64,000 nucleotides of DNA. Origin: Scatophagus argus (Eukaryota; Chordata; Actinopteri; Scatophagidae). This document shows positions 35,501 to 48,712 of the stretch, in pieces (the stretch's first letter is position 1; every line of letters begins with the position of its first letter). Location: positions 17,655,872 to 17,719,871 of the forward strand of contig NC_058499.1 in assembly GCF_020382885.2 (NCBI RefSeq), given 5' to 3'. Position numbers and translations under genes: made by a program. The notes under the pieces were generated by a model, which worked only from the letters and a program-made list of their open reading frames with translations, did no database searches and was not told where the DNA came from.

Positions 35501-38500
35501 AGAGTGTTGTGCACTCAGGTGTGAATGTGCGACTGTTCATGTGAGTCAGAGGCTTACTAGGAGGTTTCACTTCCAATCAAATGCAGTTTCGTTATAGCTC
35601 TTTGACAAGAATGACAAATGGCTCTCCTGTGTGATGTAATAACCACTGGCTTTCTGTGAAACAGCTGGAGAGTCTGGAAGACTCACCAGGGCTCAAAAAA
35701 AGAGACAGAGATTAATCCCTCACCCAAGTGATGGCATACTGTGTCAAATGTCTGAGTGTTTTATGAACCTATTAAGCTAAATCGACGTTTTGCGCAGAGC
35801 AGAGATGATGCAGTGTGGTGTGTTTCATACCAGGCCATCAGAACGGAGTGCAGGTCTGTGTGGATCTGGTCGGTGGGTCTGGGACTGGGGCAGCATGACA
35901 GGTTTAGACATGACGGGGGCCACCTGACGCCTCTGGTTAGGCGGACTAGGGGCCAATTGCTATTGAGGAAATACGATGTTTCCATGCAACAGCTGAGCGC
36001 ACATTTGTACTCATTCTTTAAGTTGTTTTTCAACAGAAAACTCAAACAATTTTGACTTGACATCACATTTTAAACAGAAAAACACTCACCAAGGGAGAGC
36101 TTGAATTGGAAATTCGGCTGGCATGGGAGGTATTTCTCATTACCTGAACCACAGTAAAATAAAATCTTTCAGCCTCCCGGCACATCCGGAGAGCTGCATA
36201 AATATCAGGGTACACACCCAGACTCACTCATGTTTCTACAAATGTCACCACACGGCTGAGGGGTCAAAGTGGACAAAGTGCACAAACATCCAACCAAGCA
36301 CAAGCATACACCATTGTTTTTTTTTTTTTTTTTAAAAAATCAGCTCCTGTCATGAGCTATGACATACTGTTTTCATCACTGCTACACACCATGCAACACT
36401 CCACTCACTGCAACACTCCACACAGCTACAGGTAAACATGAATAACAACCAGCTGCATCTCAAAGAGCGTTTGCCTCAGGGAGAAGAATATGGTAAACCA
36501 ATGACTCCCCAATTCAGCCATGCCCATAAGATGTATCGCTCTCTCGTCATGCATAAAACATCCCAATAAATTTGTTTTACAAAAACCTATGCGTCAAAAA
36601 CAATCAAATCCCGCAACCTTGATGCAGCATTTCTTCATAGATGGAAAAAAATTATCCTTGCCATCTATCAGTTAAAGTAAGGCAGTAAAACAAAAAGGAA
36701 AAACCACTCCAACACATCATACTTCTCAAATGAGAATCTCTAACCTTTGGACTAGAGGGGTAGGACATTTCACTGGTGTTGGTCGAGTAAAGCCCTCCCC
36801 TTGGGAGATAGCCGCCTGCCTCCCACTCACTCCTGCGCTCAGGAGGGCTGGGAGCTTGTTGGAGGTGATGATGATGATGCTGGCGGTACCCATTGAGGGT
36901 TCCTACTCGTTCGTCCAAATGTTGTGGGGGAGGGGGTGGAGGGGGAGGTGGTGGGGGTGGCGGAGGAGGGGGCGGCGGTGGAGGAGGCCGTGGAGCAGGC
37001 TGAGGGGAGGATGGAGGCCACGACGAATGAGGGGCAGGAGGATAGTGTGAGGAAGGTGGGCGGAGGGGCTGGGGTGGCAGAGGATGTTGGGGTGGCTGTG
37101 GTTGAGGCCTACGCCCCTTGTTGGTCAAGGTAGATGGGCCAGAAGGAGGTTTTCTACTGCTGGGTGGGGAAGAAGGGTGCCGTTGTGGGGACGCTCGGGA
37201 GGAAGGAGGGGAGTAGTTGGGTATGGTTGGGTTCAGCTTGGGTGAGGGTGGAGGCAGAGGCAAGGGAGGGGGAGGCTGGTTAGTACTGGGTTGGGTTGGG
37301 GCCAGTCTTTTCAGAGGGCCCCTAAGGCTCTGATCCACCTCGTCGAGGTTAATGTCATCCAGGTCAGTGGTGGCCAGGTGGAGGCCGCCAGGGAAACGCT
37401 TCACCTTGGGCTCAGAGGCAGGAGAGCGTGGCGGGGAGAGCTTGGAGGTTTAATATATGAGATTTTAAACATTAATATATAATTAATATATGAACAAACA
37501 AGTATTTGCTATGTAAAGATATGGAGTGGAGTAATGGCATCCTAAACAGAGAATGAAGTCACATTTCCACTCTACTGTAATCTGAGCTTCTCCGCTATTT
37601 GTTTCAGTGGCCCTGGTGGCTGGTGTACATGTTAGAGCTTCTATGTCCTCCCTGTGTCTGTAACAACATGGCGGCCTGGAAAACTTTCCCATATTGCAGC
37701 TGAACAGTGCAATAAAATAAATTTCTGAAAACATCTGGGGCATGAAATAGGCTATGTAATAACAGAGTCTTCACTCATATTTGATGAACATTACCTAATT
37801 TTGCCTTTTAGTGAGCAGTGTTTTTTTGGATGCCTCTTTGTTTTAAACTGTAAATAAAATGCATAGTGGTGTAAACCACACTTTTGCTGAATTTTAATGA
37901 CCAGGAAAAAAGGCTATCTGCAGTTGTGAGCACTACTGAGCTGTCCTTCTCCACATCAGGTCACTCAGCAACATGTTGACAGACACGCAGACAACATCAA
38001 ATCAACATGACAGGAAAGAATTGCTTCAATGCTACCATCCTCTGTACCTCCGAGGATTCGTTTTCCACACAGGAGATCTGCTCCAACCGAGTCTGACAAA
38101 GACGCTCCACCCAGTGTTGCACTTTCTCCGACTCCTCTAGGTCTTCTCTCTCTGTCTCTGAAACCTAGTACAGAGTCAAGGCCGTGCATCATCAGACAGT
38201 AGGAATTAGTCCTATGAACACACTCTCCTTTAAATCAGCCATCCATGCAACCCCAGATTTACAATATGGACACAATAAAACCACAACTTGACACCCTGAA
38301 AGCCGAGTTAACATTGCCATAAATGACATCATAAGTATCAAGCGGTGTAATCCACTAGTCCACTTTGGTAAACTCCCCTATCATACCTCCTGAACCAACC
38401 GACTGATCTTCAGCTGCTTCTCTCGTTCATACATCTCTTCTTTCTCCTTGGCGAGTTTCAGCTCAAACTCCATCTCCTTCTTGTTTTTTCTCTGCTCCTG

Positions 38501-41500
38501 CAGTGTATCTGTGTTGGACACTTTCTTCTTTTTCTTCTTCTTCTCTCCTTTCTGAGTTGTCATCAATAAGTCAAAATAAAAAGCAGGCTACAGATGAAAC
38601 TGGCGGTCCAAACCACACAGCACGACATGACATACAAAAATAAGCTAATGACACCACACTGTTTACAACTCATAGAACCACAGCAAGCAAGTTTAGTTCA
38701 GCAAATAATTTTAAACGTAAGATCTTAAATACTGTATGCAACCACCCCCTTGTCAAGATAGTATAAGAACCAGTTAAAAACCAGAAAGCAGTGTGACCAC
38801 CACACCACACTGAACTCAGCTGACGGTACCTTGCGGATTGATGGCAGTTTCCCCTCATATCGATAAAACCAGCCAAATGCTAAGAATAAAGAGGAACACA
38901 GGTTACTCTTGTGAGCAGTTTAAATCACACGCCAAGATCTTAGTAAACTCCTGGTAGTCTATCCATTTCAAAAAAAAGAAAGACAACACACTCAACACTC
39001 AAGACAACACACTCACAACACAGCAATCAAAAAAGGAAACGATTGAAATAGATTTAGCCTGTTTAACTCCATCTTAAAAACGTCCATCATAAAAATGATG
39101 CAAATTGCATTTTAACTGATGAAAAAATAACCGTTCAGCAGCTGGGTTTTGGTCGTCGGTGTCATCTGTTGGCACCATTCAGCAACTGTAACAATGGTTT
39201 TCTTCAGTGTTTAAATTTTGGGTTGTCAAAGGAAATCTAGCACTTGTCTGTGTGTACACTGGTTTAAACAGACATCCTCCGACAGCAGCTGTGACAAAGA
39301 CAGCTGAGGCTCCAGACTCACTTGTCTATCCTCTTCTTCCTCCTTGTCATCCCCTGAGAAGGAACTCGTTTCATCAGCTTAGAGGAGAGGCCATCACAGC
39401 ACACAGAAGTGACACACACAGAGAGCATGCACAACAAAGGGGAGATGGGGTGAAAACCATGCAAGAGTTACATCTCTATTATTTCAGAAGGAAAATAAAT
39501 ATGCATGTTCAGAATAGAGCAATCACGCCTTTCAGGACAAACTGTCTATGAGTTGTCCTTACGAGAACTCTTGGTCTTTGGAGTCGGGGTGGTTTTCTTC
39601 TCAGGTGGGATGGGTGATATGCTCTTTGGGCTGTGGGGGCTCTTGGGCCTGTCTTTGTCTCCCCAGTCCTCTTCCCACTCCCTGTTATGCTTCCTCTCCA
39701 CAGCCTCAATCCTACAGGGGACCAAAAAAAAAAAAAAAAAAAAAAAGCTATTTTATACGTGCCAAAACACTTGGACGTTTACAACACAAAATTAGTTGTT
39801 TACTTCTCCATCTCCTTCCTGTAGCGTTCCTCTTCCTCTGCAGTTTTCTGAGAGATCTCCAAGTGTCTCCTGTTAAATATATGACAAATATACAAATTAA
39901 AACTGTGTATATATGACATGCTGTGGTGGCGTGTTATAAATATAGAGCATATGACTTCAATATAGTTGGTAGAGCGCCGATGTTGCAGCTCATTACATGC
40001 AGTATGTGTAGTACCTAACCCTAACAAGTCCAGATCTCCTAAGAATCTACTACACAGACCATGACCTGGATGACTGAGGACCTTCACCAACGTTACAAGC
40101 AGTAACATTATTCATCCAAGGATACTGCTGGCATCATACCACTAAGAGAACATCCTCTGAATTTACATCTGAAGTGAACATAAATCTATAATTCTACATA
40201 AGTAGGTTAAATTTGGGGTGACACGAGAGGTTTGATTTTCAAAGGGAAAGGAGAGAACCGAGCTATATTTGTTACTGACTGCCAAGTGATGTTGGAGGCT
40301 GTTGGTATTCCCCAAGATAATAATTGGCCGCAGCTTTTAGTCATGGCTTCATGTGTTTGTTTTGTGTGTGTGTTGTTCAGCAATGTGACTGAAACACTCT
40401 CTGAATAAAAGAAAAACTTTCAGCTGAAAGTGGCTATAAAGTGGCACACACTGAGCACCATTTGTGCTGAGTGGTATCAAAATGTCAGCCAATGTCAGCT
40501 TGCTTCTAGTAAGTCAAGTATTTTTAGAGGGTTCATTCAGGTAATGATCTCAGTTTCACAGTGACGATGCAGTAAATTCTTTTGGCAGCAAGAGGTGCAG
40601 CTGCTTAACAGAGCTGCACCCACAGGCATTTACTCTATTTGTGTGAGTGTACAAGAACAATTGGGTTAAATCTTTTTGTGTTTATATATAAAGTGACTTC
40701 CTAACTAGTCAAAAATGAAAGAAAACTGTTTGTGGCCATAGATGTAAAAGGGGTTTATCTTTGTATTGTGTAATAACATAAGATCTGAAGGTTGTGCCAC
40801 AATGTCTTCTCGAACCGAATCAGTCACAATTCTCCAAGACAGACATTAAAATGAGCATGAGCACAAGACAGCAGTCCTTCTGGTGTCATACAACAGAGAC
40901 ACGGTTCACTCACTGCTTCTCCTTCTCCTGCTGCTCTTTAATGATTTTGTTGGTCTCCAGTGCCACCCTCTTCTGGTGCATCAGGTCCTGCCTCTCCAGC
41001 TCCCTGCGGGCCTCCAAAGCCAGCCGCTCCTCATCTGTCATGAACAGCTCGCTGCCCTGAGAGAGTGACAGCAGCAGGAGACGATAATCAGGGAAAGACA
41101 TCGTGTATAGCATGCGTCCTTAAACTTTTCAGCTCTGGAGACTGGCAGGCAAGTCCAAACTGGTCTCCTGGACCGCAGAGAGAGACGAGATGTCTGTTTT
41201 TGTCACGTAACCTCTTTGAAGCCTCAATCACAACCTGAGAATCATTGCTCTACCGTGTGTAAACAAAAACATAAAATGAATACTAGAAATGCTGTCCTGT
41301 ATATATTCTAGAATATCTGCAGAATTTCATGTCTATGTAGAAAAATCAGGCACAAGGCATCTGATGAATGTTTATTGCACTTCAGTGTCACTTCAGGCTG
41401 TCACATATAAACAGTGGCTGCCTCAATCTGGAACACAGCCTTGAATTCATATAATGGTGGACGGACTGCACGTGTCAAAAGAAAGACACAAACACACACA

Positions 41501-44500
41501 CACACACACACACACACTAAATGCATGAGACAGGCACCAAGGAAAACAGTACATAAGATGAGACTACTGTCTCAGTTACACCATCGGTGTCCCTGAGCCC
41601 TGAGGCAAGCAACCTGCTGAGTGAGTTGACTGATGATTAATGTTGCTGCTGCAGGCAGCTGGGCTGAGGCCCAGGCAAGGTCAAGTAGTGTCTTGAAATT
41701 ATCCTGTGATCCAAATCTCAATATATACAAGCCATTTTGTTACCACCATTTTATTTTTTCATCACCACCTACACCGATCAGCCATAACACTGTTACTAAT
41801 GACAGGTGAAGTGAATAACATTGATTATCACGTTACAGTGGCACCTGGCAGTGGGTGGGATATATTAGGCTGCAAGTGAACATTTTGTCCTTGAAGTTGA
41901 TGTGTTGGAAGCAGAAAGACTGGGGCAGAACATCTCCAAAACCGCAGCCTATCAGGGCCTACCAAAAGTGGGCCAAGAAAGGAAAACCGGTGAACCGGCA
42001 ACGAGGTCATAGCCAGCCAAGGCTCACTGATGCACGTGGGGAGGGAAGGTTGGCCCATGTTGTTCAGTCCAAAAGAAGAGCTGCTGTAGCTCAAACTGTT
42101 GAGAAAGTTGATGTTGGTTCTGACAGAAAGGCGTCAAAACACACAGAGCGTCACAGTTTGTTGCATACGGGACTGCGTAGCCACAGACGGATCGGGGTGT
42201 CCATGCTGACTGATGTCCACTGCCAAAAGTGCCTCCAAAGGGCATGTGAACTTCAGAACTGGACCACGGTGCAATGGAAGATGATGGCCTGTTTGATGAA
42301 TCACGTTTTTTTGTTTTCCATAGTGTGGATGGCTGGGTGTGTGTACATTACTGAGGAAGACATGGCACCAGGATGCATTATGGGACAAAGGCTTGTTGGT
42401 GGAGGCAGTGTGATGCTCTGGGTAGTGTTCTGTTAGGAAAGCTTTTGTCCTGCCATTCATTGTTGCTTATGAAGTACACCCCTTCATGGAAACGGAATTC
42501 CCTGACGGCAGTGGCCCCTTTCTGCAAACAGTTCAAGAACGGTTTGAGGAACTCAGTCCAATCGAGCATCTGTGGGATGTGCTGGAAAAACAAGTCCAAT
42601 CCATGGAGACCCCACCTCACAACTTACAGGACTTAAAGGATCTGCTACTGACGGCTTGGTGCCAGATACCACAGAATACCCTCAGAGTTCCAGTGGAGTC
42701 CATGCCTCACCCAGCTCAGGGCTGTTTTGGCAGCAAAAGAGCGACTTGCTCAAAATTAGGTATGGTGTTATAATGTTATGGCTGATTGGTGTATATGCAA
42801 ACGCAATAACAAGTACCTTAAACTCAGTGGTGTTGATGTAAGTTCTGTATTCAAGTGAACAAGCATTACATGGGAAAAAGCACAAGTTTTGAGTTGAGCT
42901 ACAACAGACAGCACAGTACTGAAAGCTTTTGTACTTACAGCTCCTGTCAGGACAGTAATAGTCAGACTCCTACTGCTCTTCAGGACTCTCACAGCCTGGG
43001 GATATGATAAAATGAAACTTCAAATAATGCCCTTAAATAATGCTCCATGGCCTGTGTGAAGTACGTGTTATGTGTATTTATCAGGGTGTGAAATTATCAC
43101 CAAACCCTGGTAAATACTGCAGCAGTTGCTCTCTCCATCAGACACTATGGCAAATAACAAACAGTCCATCAGGGATTTTGGCAGGTTAAACGCTAATTTG
43201 GCTGTGGAGCTGCCACTCGATTAATCACAAAACAAACACAGTAAGTGATGAGGAGTTCTAACTTCTAGTGGAAGCACAGCTGAAACAGGCTCTCTCAGGG
43301 TGTTTGCTTTGGATGGAATGACAAAATGTACAAACTGTATATCTATATCATAATAAAAATGACTGATGAACCTAGAATTCAACTGAACAAATAAATTTAA
43401 TTAGATAAAAGTCACCTCTCTGTGGTCCATATTGGTGAAATCCACCCCGTTCACCTCCACAATCTGGTCTCCAACCTACATTTTGGTACAAGACATAGAT
43501 CCAGATCACAGCAGGCAGATATGTGAGTGTCAGAATTTTGGAGGTGTTCAGAAGTCATTTTGAGCAATCACCTCCAGTCCAACTTCTGCAGAAAGGGAAT
43601 CTGGCTTGACATTACTGATGTAGATACCAGGTTTCTGGGTTGGACCACTGGAGATGCTGATGCCCATACCCTTAGTACCCACAAGGCTGAGGAAAACCTT
43701 TTTTTCCTTGATTTCTTTGCCTCCAATGGACACCAAGCCTGCAACACTGCTTTTTTTCTCCTGCAGCATGACAGACAGAAAGAATAAAATAAAGTCCACA
43801 ACTTTTCTACCAATAATACGGCTTTTGAAATTGAAAAACACCACGAAGAAGAAGGTGTGTCTGTCTCTTACCCCTGACTCAGACACAAACTGATCGACAA
43901 ACTGCCACTTCAGGGGTTCATCTGGTGAGCTGGAGAAACAAGGACACAGTGATGTCTACACATCACTCCCCATTTCACCATCCAAACAGCAGTATATTTC
44001 TTTTCTTACCTTTTCACTGGGATCATCCCCACATCTGAAAAAAAAGAAATAACAGAATGAATGATGCCAGTGCTGTTTAACAATTTTCAACTTCATGACC
44101 ATCAACTTCTCTGATGTTGTTGTTGTTGGGAAATTGATTTGTGCTGGACGTACGGCGGACTTTGAGTGACACAATCTTCTTTGTCTTGATGAGACTGATG
44201 ACCTCCTCGTGGATACAAGAGGAGATCGAGTATCCATTGATGCGCACAATCTCATCACCAACCTATAAATCACCACAAAATTGGATGTTATGGTTGACAT
44301 TTTCATTTTCAATATATTGAGCCAGATCACACATGACGTCACTGCTGCTCCAACAATTTACATCCCTGTCTTGTTGAGAATAAGAGCCACGATATGATCT
44401 ATTGATGTGTGAGATCTATTTACATTTTGATGTTTGAGCCATTTACACAGCTGATGGTGTGAGCTAAAGTTACTCCCAATTAAATAGTCAAGAAAGGGTA

Positions 44501-47500
44501 CAGGTCTACGTGTACATACTGGGTTCATTAAAGGTTAAACATCCACAATCACTCCTATATGTCAGTGTTTATACAGTCCTGTACAATATATACACACATG
44601 GACACGTGTAGATGTGCACAGTTGAGCTTTATTTGTCTGGTTGTTTTTATTCTAAATCTGTATCATCAAATCATTTGTTTGGATGTTTTAACTGAGATTT
44701 ACAGCCTAACTGGGCACAGCAGCTGCAAATTAGATTCAGATAAACACTCAATATACATTACAGTGTTTATCTATATGATCCCTGCTAAATAAACAAATAC
44801 ATAAAGGCTTCAATCTCCTTAATCTTGGTTTTTGTTCAAGCAACATGTAACACGGTATATGTTCGAAATTCTTATCATTATATCACACTGTATTATGTAT
44901 ATTATAACAAAGTACAGTGAAACACATTTTACATTGACTTTTAGCAAGTAATAATAAATACTATTATTTTCCATTTCACTATAGAATAATTATTCATAAT
45001 AAAAATATAAATCCTAATTTCTAATCATTATTTTTTAACTTTTCCATAAGTACCAATGGGAAAGTTGCTGTGATTTGCATTGACTATATGTCTTCTGGGT
45101 TTTGTCCAGGAATTAGGCGGGACACTATCCTCCCTGCGGATGCGATTACAAACCAGATTGGAAGTCTGTCATAAAAATGACAGCGGCCAGTCTGTCTGAT
45201 TTGTATAAAAGCATGAATCTCAACATTAACATTTTTTTGAAAGAGAAGAGTTTATTTCACTTAATGTCAGTCTGGGTGGACCATCACACACCCATCTGGG
45301 TGACAGATTTGCAAATTACAAAATCATGGTGTTTAACCCCATCTAGTGGATCTTGATAATATGACCGACATCTAAGACAGACACACGTGGCCACAGAAAA
45401 GCTCTAGAATTTGACTTAACTCTACAGACACAACAATGGGCCCTTTGTATAATCTTTCATATTAACAAATATACTGATAACAAATATTACTAAAGTAAAA
45501 TATTATATTCAAAATACAATAATGAAACACATTATACTATTGATATATTATGGGAATATTTGGAATATAACTCATTGCAAGAAATATCAGTATCTTTTAA
45601 TTGAACTAGTTCTTTTAAAGTAAAGCTGCCATACTACTACAATGACTACAAAATAAATATTATACGTACAGCTCTTTGGTACATTAACTAAAAGCTAGAT
45701 TTAAAAGTATTTTAGAGAAACGAAAAATATGTGATAACATAAAGGAAATGGAATAAAGTGGAAAGTTCGTGCATACCTGAAGGCCAGCATTTCCAGCCTG
45801 ACCATCTTTGACAATCTGTGATATGTAGAGACCACAGCCAAACTCAAGCCCTCCTCGGACGCTCAGACCCAGTCCATCACGATGCATCCGATCCAAACGC
45901 ACCTCTTTCAGCTTCCTTCAGAGTGAGGGCAGAGAGGGAGATACACAACATGATAAAGGTAGGTAAAGGTAGAGAAGGAAAAGTGGGAGGTTTCAATAAG
46001 AGATTAGATAAAATAGTTTTTTATTGTCATTGTACAGTCACCTATACAATGAAAATGAAAAGTGTTTCAGTTGAAGGTGCATTAGGAAAACCAGAAGAAA
46101 AATCAAGACAAGCACTATACACTTTATGTATATGTGTATGTCTTGTAGGTTGTTTTCATTATGTAGGAAAATATCTGCCACATGCTGTACTCACCGTGAC
46201 CTCTTAGGGGTGAGCAGGTCGTACTCCACCTGGTGTTTCAGCGGGATGAGAGGTCGAATGGCATCAAACAGGGGCAAGCGTTTTGGCTCATTGATGACCA
46301 GCTTCAGGTCTCCAACTAGCACTGGTAAGTCCATCGACCTAAGGGAGAAGAGGGGGATTACTGTTTTGTACTTTATTTTAAGATGAAGTTATGTATATCT
46401 TCTGGAAAGATGCAATGTAGTATAAAGTCCCCTGGTCAAGTGACCAAGTAATTTGTAGTAGAAATATGTACTGAAGCTGTGCCAAAACAAAACTAAGGAA
46501 ATGACAAAGCTCAGTTAGCTGTCAACAACTGTACTTGTGACATGTAAATATTATACAGTATGTCTCTCAATGATATCAGCTTCATTAGACATGAACTGAA
46601 TGTGCAAGGGGTGGACAAAAACTTAAAATACCCAACAATTTATATATATATATGAAAGCTGAATGATGCATGAATATAGCTAGGCTATACAGGCTTTAAA
46701 GTCAGGTTTAGAGATACTGAATATCACACTGACTTAAGTCTGAAGTAAGTAAGAACACTGGCCCTTTCATCAGCCACAAGATCACTAAAGCGCTTAAAAA
46801 AAGCACTCCACCAATTTAGCCTTGTATTCCTGGAAGATGACTGACGGTGAGCAGTTTTTTTTTAATGAAACAAAATCAATGCAGCAGAAACAGATACACC
46901 ATCTTTTTTATTCCACGCATTCTTCTTCCTTAACAACAACTGGTGCTTAAATTACCCAAAACGCAACATGATTCGTGATGCCTCCAGTGGAGACTCCGGT
47001 GTTTCGCCTGATGTGTAAGGGGCTAAAGACTCCACATTCCCAGATTTTTTTCTATTTCCAAGCTTATAGTCTTTAGCTCCAACTGACACTGACTCAACTG
47101 ACATCACTTGAGGACTTTTTTAAAATCAGACTTTGCACTGTGACAAAAGACTTGATACAACTTAATTCCACATATGAAGTAGTGGATAACCCCCAAGACC
47201 TGGCAAGGGAATTTGATGTGTAAATCAGATGTAACCTTCCATTTCCATTTGAAACAGCAATAAAATATATGTAAGTATGTTTAAATACTGATGAAAAAAA
47301 ATAATCCAACCATCTTTCCTTCACAATTCAAAGTAAGACAAAGAGTAACCAGAACAGAAATTAAAGCAGCATAGTAAAAGCTACAGTATAAAATCTGTCT
47401 CCCTGGTCTCACGCTTCATGAATTATTAATATGTGCCATTTCAGCCCTGTTTGGAGGATGAACATAAAAAAGGCTTTTGTGGATAACTGGCCAGGCTTGT

Positions 47501-48651
47501 CGGAGCACAGTGGAAACTGATCAGAGGCTTAACGAGTGGGGCCACAGAGCTCTGCCTCTGTACAAAGATTAATTGAAACCTAGACCTACAGTCTCCCAGT
47601 CCACCCCCCACCCCAGACCTCTGAACCAGGCCGTTATCAGAAACCCAGATGGAGCTCACTGTTTCAAAAGACTGACACCTTTTGAAAACTAAACACAGAA
47701 ATATTAAAAATTAGCAAAGAGTTAGTAGAAGTTAAAGAGGCATTTGGGCATCATTTCACCTGCAGCTGACATGGAATAAGAAGAATTTACAGCAACACTT
47801 GAGGCAAATGAGAACAAATGTGGTTTTCTGTTTTATACTGTCTTATCTTATGTTTGTACACGCAGAAACATTATGAAATGTCACAAGTTCCCATAAATGG
47901 GCTTCACAACTAACCCTTTCTGGTTCAAACTGGTAGTTATTTAGCGGACACATTTTATTCCAAATCTTTATCATTTATTCATTGAGGAACAAAGGTGTGA
48001 ATATACAGATGTGTGCCTGACAGAGACAAAACAAAACAGAAGAAACCGACCTACTCGCTGATTCACACACACTGTAACAACACAAAGCAGTGGCAGCTAG
48101 TACTCACTGGTGATACATGCGAAGGACATCATACAGGTAATCCTTCTCTGCTTCATTTTCAATCAGCAACTCCACCTGTAAGAAAGGACAAACATCTGGT
48201 GTCATCTCACTGCTGAACCTGTGGGAATGTCAGACTACTGACACATACTGAACCTCACTCCTGTGGTCCTGTCAGCACCACCTGTTAGCCACCTGTGTGT
48301 GTGTGTCTGTGTGTGGGAGTCATACAAACCTGATGGTGGCTCAGGTGCAGCAGAATGGTTCTGAGGAAACGCTTCGGCCAATCACTGATATAACACATTT
48401 CTTCTCAATCTGTCACAAACTATGCTGCTAAGTTTCAAACCCAAACGTTGTCAGAACGTCAGGTAATACTAAGCTTTGAGGATGATGAGGCTCCTTTGAC
48501 TAAAGCAGGTGTAATGGACTGCCCTTCTCTAACCATCAGACCACTGGGAGGGAACACTGGCAGTCCAGCAGAGGAGAGGCTACTGTAGGAAAGTCAGCAG
48601 TGTCATCTTACAGCTCACAACACCAACAAAGGTGAACAATCACACCCAATG

Positions 48652-48712
<61 letters not shown>

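Noticed and set aside
36730..37133. Plus-strand frames rich in Trp, Gly and Arg or in Gly, Val and Glu
   Set aside because: They are the antisense of the ush1c proline-rich exon, which has splice sites, phase and harmonin-b homology at its start.
41855..42841. Several 80-190 aa frames on both strands
   Set aside because: They are pieces of a degenerate Tc1-like transposon, broken across frames; not a host gene.
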